Below are positions 7,404-10,332 of a stretch of 10,332 nucleotides of DNA, piece by piece. The position numbers and the translations under genes were made by a program. Each line of letters starts with the position of its first letter. Position 1 is the first letter of the stretch. The notes beneath the pieces are model-generated. The model was not told the DNA's origin, did not search any database, and saw nothing but the letters and a program-made list of their open reading frames with translations. The stretch is from Bacteroidaceae bacterium (lineage in GTDB: Bacteria > Bacteroidota > Bacteroidia > Bacteroidales > Bacteroidaceae). The stretch is taken from positions 1 to 10,332 of the forward strand of contig CAAGGT010000045.1 of the NCBI GenBank assembly GCA_900769465.1. The letters are read 5' to 3'.

Positions 7404-7547
7404 ATGGGAGGAATTTATTCAAGGATATGCGAGCTTCTTAACCGTCATGACGTGCCGGACGCACCTTGGAAACGCGTTCTGGCTGCATTGGCGGTCGCCG
7501 GCTGCTTCATCACAGCGGCATATCAAATCTATCTAATTGTTTTCTAG
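7404..7547 (+). CDS. traL: Small TraL-like membrane protein (47 aa)
   Basis: ATG 7404 follows the traK stop by one base. The frame is open further upstream within traK, but a start there would mean a non-ATG codon and a long overlap, so 7404 is preferred. The protein starts MGGIYSRICELLNRHDVPDA and has a single membrane helix (about residues 21-45) ending near the C-terminus. Position between traK and traM, the amphipathic N-terminal helix and the single helix fit TraL (DUF3989), a small inner-membrane protein of these operons. It is shorter than TraL proteins I recall, lacking most of any periplasmic tail. The symbol is assigned mainly from synteny. Confidence 0.65.
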   Translation: MGGIYSRICELLNRHDVPDAPWKRVLAALAVAGCFITAAYQIYLIVF

Positions 7548-7550
7548 GAC

Positions 7551-8615
7551 ATGAATCAAAGAACGAAAGGAATACTCTTCGTAGTCGGCGCTGTCGTGCT
7601 GATCGTCATATTCAATATAATTGACAGCCGCAGCGACATAGAAAGGCCAAAGGAAGAACGGGACCGGCGTTCGCATGCACATGTAGAGGTGCCGGATGCC
7701 GATATCCCTCAGGTCAGCGACTCGAAGAGCCATGCATACAGCACCTTCACCGACAAGGAGAAGAAAGACGGAATCGAGGACTACTGGGACATGTGCGACG
7801 AGCAGATGGCCAGGCAGGAGGAGGAACGCGAGGAAAGGCCTGTGACTGCAGACATTCTTAAGGGTTCCTCGCAAGGCTCATCACCCTCTTATACTGCGAG
7901 ACAATCAGCCCCGACCTATACGAATCCTTACAGGGAAACTCCCGAAGAACGAGAAGAAAGGCATCAGCGAAGGCGTGAGGAGGCGATAGAGATGGCTGAG
8001 AGGATGAGGGATGGAGAGGATCCGGAATCAACTGTGACAGAAGAGTCTGAGACTATTTCAGTTCCGGCTCCTGTCATCACAAGAACCAGCATAATCTCTC
8101 AAAACGACGACGGATGGGGAGCCGGAATCAGCTCCCTCGGGAATGAGCCTGAAATGCCAGAAGGAGACGACAGGCCTTTCAGGTGTATGTTCTCACGGCA
8201 GGAGAAGCTCAAAAACGGGCAGAGGGTCGCAGTGATACTTCTTGAAGAGATATCTATCAACGGAATCGTAATCCCAAAGAATACCCACATCATGGGGACA
8301 TGCGCCCTGTCGAACCGCCTTGAGGTGAAGTTCGAGAGCATCGAGATCGGTGGCAGGATACTGCCGTTGGGGTACGATGCCTATGACATGGACGGTTCAA
8401 AGGGAATCTACTGTCCCGATGTCGGTGACGTTGCCAAGACCGCAAGGCAGAGAGGAACAGACATCGCCAGAAACACCCTGTCAAGCAGGCTGGGAAGAGT
8501 AGCTCAGGACGTTGTCTCCACTGGTGTATCCATCGCCCGGAACTCCAGCGGCGAAACGACAGTGACAGTCCCGTCAGGATACAGTTTCTTCATCGTCAAA
8601 AGAAAGAACCTATGA
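7551..8615 (+). CDS. traM: TraM conjugal transfer protein (VirB10-like)
   Basis: The 354-residue protein has an N-terminal membrane helix (residues 7-24), then a long hydrophilic linker (about 25-205) rich in E, R, D, S and P (for example REETPEER-like stretches near 128-150). The C-terminal domain (about 208-350) contains IPKNTHIMGTC (241-251), YDMDGSKGIY (278-287) and the closing VPSGYSFFIV (340-349). These match TraM of Bacteroides conjugative transposons. VirB10-like proteins span the envelope and link the ATPases to the outer-membrane pore formed with TraN (VirB9-like). The gene starts 3 bases after traL and overlaps traN by 4 bases (ATGA). Confidence 0.9.
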   Translation: MNQRTKGILFVVGAVVLIVIFNIIDSRSDIERPKEERDRRSHAHVEVPDADIPQVSDSKSHAYSTFTDKEKKDGIEDYWDMCDEQMARQEEEREERPVTADILKGSSQGSSPSYTARQSAPTYTNPYRETPEEREERHQRRREEAIEMAERMRDGEDPESTVTEESETISVPAPVITRTSIISQNDDGWGAGISSLGNEPEMPEGDDRPFRCMFSRQEKLKNGQRVAVILLEEISINGIVIPKNTHIMGTCALSNRLEVKFESIEIGGRILPLGYDAYDMDGSKGIYCPDVGDVAKTARQRGTDIARNTLSSRLGRVAQDVVSTGVSIARNSSGETTVTVPSGYSFFIVKRKNL

Positions 8616-9418
8616 GACGTATATTAAAGATAACATTGATAGTAATCATACTGATGTGCTACCGTTACCACAGTTATGCCCAGACAGATACTCTTTGGGT
8701 ATCAGATATTTACACAACGCACATCATCTTCGACACTGACCTGACGTACGTGGATCTGTCCAACGGTCAGTCTGTGGCCGCAAAGATCATCGACCAGAAC
8801 AGGAACATGCTTGCTATCAAGGCACGCATGGCCTTTGACACTCTTACAAGTGTGTCAGCCCTTGAATCGAACGGCAGGATCCATACCTATATCGTGGGAT
8901 ACGCCCTCTCTCCGAACAGTCTTATCGGAGACATGAGGGCAAACAAGAGCATTGACGGGAAACAGGTATCCCTCAATAGAAGCGGTGATGCTCCCCTGCT
9001 CTCGGAGCTGATCCTTGAAGACCAGCAGCTGTATCATATAGGAGACAGGAAGCACGGCATATCCGTTCTTTGTGAGGAGGTCATGTCATACAGTGACATC
9101 ACATACATGGTATTGTCTCTGGAGAACCGTTCCGGAGTCAGTTATGAGACCAAGGATGCGACATTCGTGATCGAGAGCCGAAGGCGGAGCAAGAGGACTG
9201 TGCATTTCGAGAAGACCATCTTCCCGAACGGCAAGCACGGATCGCTTTCTGTCAAATCAGGAGCAACGACAAAGATAGCATACTCGTTCCAGAAGATGAC
9301 TCTCTCGGACGACCAGGTGCTGAAGGTATATCTTTACGAAGATAACGGACAGAGAAATCTTGAAATGACTCTCAGTGCCAAGGATATCAACTCATCAGGC
9401 AGAGGTAAAAAAAGATAA
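8612..9418 (+). CDS. traN: TraN conjugal transfer protein (DUF4138, VirB9-like)
   Basis: The 268-residue protein has a signal peptide (1-23, cleavage near SYA-Q). A beta-rich domain follows, with the segment STLWV/DTLWVSDIYTTHIIF near 26-41, then VSLNRSGDAPLLS in the middle and an Ig-like C-terminal half. The early LWVSDIYTTHIIFDTDLTYV pattern is typical of TraN/DUF4138 of Bacteroides elements, the periplasmic VirB9-like partner of TraM. Start 8612 is fixed by the ATGA overlap with traM. It is the last gene of the operon here: only 15 bases separate its stop from the stop of a convergent small gene, and I see no obvious terminator between them. The traO, traP and traQ genes that follow in CTnDOT are absent from this position. 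Confidence 0.88.
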   Translation: MRRILKITLIVIILMCYRYHSYAQTDTLWVSDIYTTHIIFDTDLTYVDLSNGQSVAAKIIDQNRNMLAIKARMAFDTLTSVSALESNGRIHTYIVGYALSPNSLIGDMRANKSIDGKQVSLNRSGDAPLLSELILEDQQLYHIGDRKHGISVLCEEVMSYSDITYMVLSLENRSGVSYETKDATFVIESRRRSKRTVHFEKTIFPNGKHGSLSVKSGATTKIAYSFQKMTLSDDQVLKVYLYEDNGQRNLEMTLSAKDINSSGRGKKR

Positions 9419-9433
9419 TGAGATTTATGAGTT

Positions 9434-9562
9434 TTATTCTATTGTACCCTTATTTACCAATATCACCAGTATGATGACGAATATTATACCGAGCACTGTA
9501 CCAATACAATAACCTCTGATTACTCTTAATATCCAATCAGCGAGCTCATCAGATGGACTCAT
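9434..9562 (-). CDS. Small one-helix membrane protein (42 aa)
   Basis: ATG at 9562 opens a 42-codon frame ending TAA at 9434-9436. The upstream sequence on the minus strand is purine-rich (GGAAGAAAGAAAC). The protein begins MSPSDELADWILRVIRG and continues into one membrane helix (about residues 18-36) with the core GTVLGIIFVIILVILV, then a short polar tail. It resembles the adjacent 40-residue protein in the helix (shared G-x-x-x-G-x-x-LGII pattern), so the two may be diverged duplicates. No family is recognised. It is too short for default gene callers. Support comes from the tandem arrangement, the coding-like start region and the paralogy; the function is unknown. Confidence 0.55.
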   Translation of the reverse strand: MSPSDELADWILRVIRGYCIGTVLGIIFVIILVILVNKGTIE

Positions 9563-9599
9563 TATTTCTTTTTGTTTCTTTCTTCCCTATGGTTAAGCA

Positions 9600-9722
9600 T
9601 TAAAGCGAGAAAAATACTACAATCATTATTATACCAAGAATAAGACCTGTAATAAGCCCCCACTTGGCACCTTCAAAAACATTATCCGCAGCCTTACGAA
9701 GATCTCTTTCAAATTTTCCCAT
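9600..9722 (-). CDS. Small one-helix membrane protein (40 aa)
   Basis: ATG at 9722 lies 2 bases after the TGA of the 78-residue gene upstream, so translation is probably coupled. The frame ends TAA at 9600-9602. The protein has a charged amphipathic N-terminal helix (GKFERDLRKAADNVFEG, residues 2-18) followed by one membrane helix (about 21-39, core GLITGLILGIIMIVVFF). Small membrane-active peptides, holin-like proteins and accessory subunits can look like this, but no specific family is recognised. Together with its two neighbours it forms a minus-strand operon. Confidence 0.55.
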   Translation of the reverse strand: MGKFERDLRKAADNVFEGAKWGLITGLILGIIMIVVFFSL

Positions 9723-9724
9723 AA

Positions 9725-9961
9725 TCAATTACGTTTAAGCTGTTCAATAATCTCCTTGGATATCTTCTCTTTGCTGTCACCTACGATCAACAGTAGGACA
9801 ATTCCCCAAACCGGAGATATGAACCAGAAGAGAAGGACCCATCCCAATGCGCTTCTTCCCCTCTTCCTCGCCATCTGCGCCGGGAGTCTTACCCAGAAGA
9901 ACCACAAGAAGAGCAATGCGACAATGGCGCCAACCACAATAAAAATATCTTCACTAGCCAT
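9725..9961 (-). CDS. Small two-helix membrane protein (78 aa)
   Basis: The chosen start is ATG 9961 (MASEDIFIVVGAIVALL). A longer reading from 10000 would begin on the promoter's -7 box and is rejected. Helix one spans about residues 6-24. A basic loop with ARKRGRSALGW follows (29-39), then helix two (about 39-58) and a lysine-rich cytoplasmic tail ending QLKRN. The KRGRS-x-x-GW plus P-x-x-G-x-x-x-LL plus GDSKEK pattern recalls a common class of uncharacterised small inner-membrane proteins in Bacteroidota, with no known activity. It heads a three-gene minus-strand cluster preceded by a good TAnnTTTG box. Function unknown. Confidence 0.75.
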   Translation of the reverse strand: MASEDIFIVVGAIVALLFLWFFWVRLPAQMARKRGRSALGWVLLFWFISPVWGIVLLLIVGDSKEKISKEIIEQLKRN

Positions 9962-9997
9962 ATCTCGATGAGTTATAATCCTATATCTGTATATCTG

Positions 9998-10005
9998 CAA
10001 ATTTA
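9998..10005 (-). promoter_or_regulatory. -7 box upstream of the small membrane-protein genes
   Basis: On the minus strand this reads TAAATTTG, matching TAnnTTTG exactly, with a leader of about 30 nt before ATG 9961. A recognisable TTTG at -33 is missing; only a TTTT run lies at roughly the right distance, in the U tract of the upstream hairpin. The first transcribed bases (ACAGATATAGG) resemble those of the two repeat units further upstream. Confidence 0.5.
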
Positions 10006-10020
10006 CAAAATAATCTCATA

Positions 10021-10054
10021 CGAAAACAGACACCCACCCGAAAGTGAATGTCTG
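10021..10054 (-). terminator. Intrinsic terminator-like hairpin
   Basis: On the minus strand CAGACATTCAC pairs with GTGGGTGTCTG around TTTCGG: 11 continuous pairs if the two central G-U wobbles are counted, then TTTTCG. On the plus strand the same two positions are C-A mismatches, so the RNA structure favours minus-strand transcription. Confidence 0.55.
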
Positions 10055-10100
10055 CCGTTGCAGATTTATAGTGGCGTGCCATTGTGGCACCTATCAGTCA
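10021..10100 (-). ncRNA. Candidate small RNA or attenuator, unit 2 of a tandem pair
   Basis: Minus-strand box TATCTTTG (10104-10111) is followed by a conserved ACTGATAGGTGCCA, a ~40-nt variable middle that includes a possible GUGCCACAAUGGCAC hairpin, and a terminator-like hairpin at 10027-10054 ending in UUUUCG. The predicted RNA is about 80 nt with no credible reading frame. The same architecture is repeated in the neighbouring unit. Promoter and 3' end are inferred from motifs; a -33 box is not clear. Confidence 0.45.
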
Positions 10101-10103
10101 GTG

Positions 10104-10111
10104 CAAAGATA
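10104..10111 (-). promoter_or_regulatory. -7 box of repeat unit 2
   Basis: Minus strand TATCTTTG matches TAnnTTTG exactly. It starts 11 bases after the stem of the preceding terminator hairpin. No clear TTTG lies 19-21 bp upstream, so promoter strength is uncertain. Confidence 0.4.
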
Positions 10112-10114
10112 GCA

Positions 10115-10148
10115 AAATAAAACAGACACTCTAATGAAAGAGTGCCTG
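10115..10148 (-). terminator. Intrinsic terminator-like hairpin
   Basis: On the minus strand CAGGCACTC pairs with GAGTGTCTG around TTTCATTA (9 pairs counting one G-U wobble), followed by TTTTATTTTG. On the plus strand the wobble position is a C-A mismatch, which again favours minus-strand transcription. Confidence 0.6.
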
Positions 10149-10192
10149 AGTGTGCTAGTTTCCGAGATTGGTAACATATGCCACCTATCTGT
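10115..10192 (-). ncRNA. Candidate small RNA or attenuator, unit 1 of a tandem pair
   Basis: Minus-strand box TATATTTG (10198-10205) is followed by ACAGATAGGTGGCA, a variable middle and a terminator-like hairpin at 10123-10148 with a U-rich end. The predicted RNA is about 80 nt. It shares with the second unit the -7 box, the GATAGGTG segment near the 5' end, the hairpin and a spacing of ~95 bp, while the middle differs. No reading frame is apparent. It could also be only the terminator of a gene ending further right. Confidence 0.45.
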
Positions 10193-10197
10193 CGATG

Positions 10198-10205
10198 CAA
10201 ATATA
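10198..10205 (-). promoter_or_regulatory. -7 box of repeat unit 1
   Basis: Minus strand TATATTTG matches TAnnTTTG exactly. It is preceded by a short hairpin CAACT-N8-AGTTG (10206-10223), and no TTTG stands at the standard -33 distance. Confidence 0.35.
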
Positions 10206-10240
10206 CAACTTTCATTGGAGTTGAGATAGATCTGATAGCA

Positions 10241-10332
10241 TTAGAGAATATCTCTGACAGAACAGATGGTTCTCAAGTCTTCAAAATAGATGTATTTCCT
10301 ATCACTGAGATTCGTCTTCTTCAATGAGGTGA
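10241..10332 (-). CDS. Possible 3' end of an unidentified gene, cut by the window edge
   Basis: One minus-strand frame is open from the window edge for 29 codons and stops at TAA 10241-10243. The peptide ends DRKYIYFEDLRTICSVRDIL, which has a protein-like composition. If real, the terminator-like hairpin at 10115-10148 would lie about 90 bases downstream of it. The piece is too short to identify or to exclude chance. Confidence 0.3.
   Translation of the reverse strand, partial: TSLKKTNLSDRKYIYFEDLRTICSVRDIL

Larger units (their letters stand above)
10026..10205. repeat. Two diverged tandem units of about 95 bp
   Basis: Read on the plus strand, CAGACAC begins at 10027 and 10123, and CACCTATC-N2-TC-N2-TGCAAA ends each unit (TGCAAA at 10102 and 10196). 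Unit ends are conserved and the middles are not. Period is 94-96 bp. A further TGCAAA followed by a TA box lies at 9996, beside the small-protein genes. Confidence 0.6.

Noticed and set aside
10026..10205. CRISPR array or integron attC sites
   Set aside because: Only two diverged units; no exact repeats with unique spacers, and no attC core sites. The promoter and terminator signals explain the structure better.

Overview
The window comes from a Bacteroidota (most likely Bacteroidales) genome. It carries the core mating-pair-formation operon of a conjugative element of the CTnDOT type. Three things point there. The gene order is traE-traF-traG-traI-traJ-traK-traL-traM-traN, with family-typical sequence. 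The promoters carry the Bacteroides -7 box TAnnTTTG. Most starts lack a Shine-Dalgarno sequence. No integrase, relaxase, coupling protein or cargo gene lies inside the window.

Layout. At 1-1055 (minus strand) is most of a MoxR/CbbQ-type AAA+ ATPase whose 3' end is outside the window. A structured, apparently non-coding stretch (1056-1414) holds several hairpins, a 22-bp direct repeat and a near-perfect Bacteroides promoter (1358-1390). From 1415 to 9418 ten plus-strand genes are packed tightly: an unrecognised one-helix membrane protein, then TraE (VirB2-like), TraF (VirB3-like), TraG (VirB4-like ATPase), TraI (VirB5-like), TraJ (VirB6-like), TraK (VirB8-like), a 47-residue TraL-like protein, TraM (VirB10-like) and TraN (VirB9-like). 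Together they would build the inner-membrane platform, the energising ATPase, the pilus and the envelope-spanning channel of a type IV secretion system. Most junctions from traE onward overlap or are separated by a few bases, so they are probably co-transcribed and translationally coupled.

Right of traN (9419-10332) the sequence becomes clearly more AT-rich and the strand flips. Three small minus-strand genes encode membrane proteins of 78, 40 and 42 residues; the two shortest look like diverged paralogues. Upstream of them (10021-10205) are two tandem units of about 95 bp. Each reads on the minus strand as a -7 box, a conserved first segment and a terminator-like hairpin with a U tract, so the pair looks like two related small RNAs or attenuators. 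A third, looser copy of the same promoter and leader start lies directly before the small-protein genes. The last bases may hold the 3' end of another minus-strand gene.

The most interesting points are the tandem small-RNA-like units feeding into small membrane-protein genes, and a TraI whose C-terminus resembles the TraE pilin hairpin.
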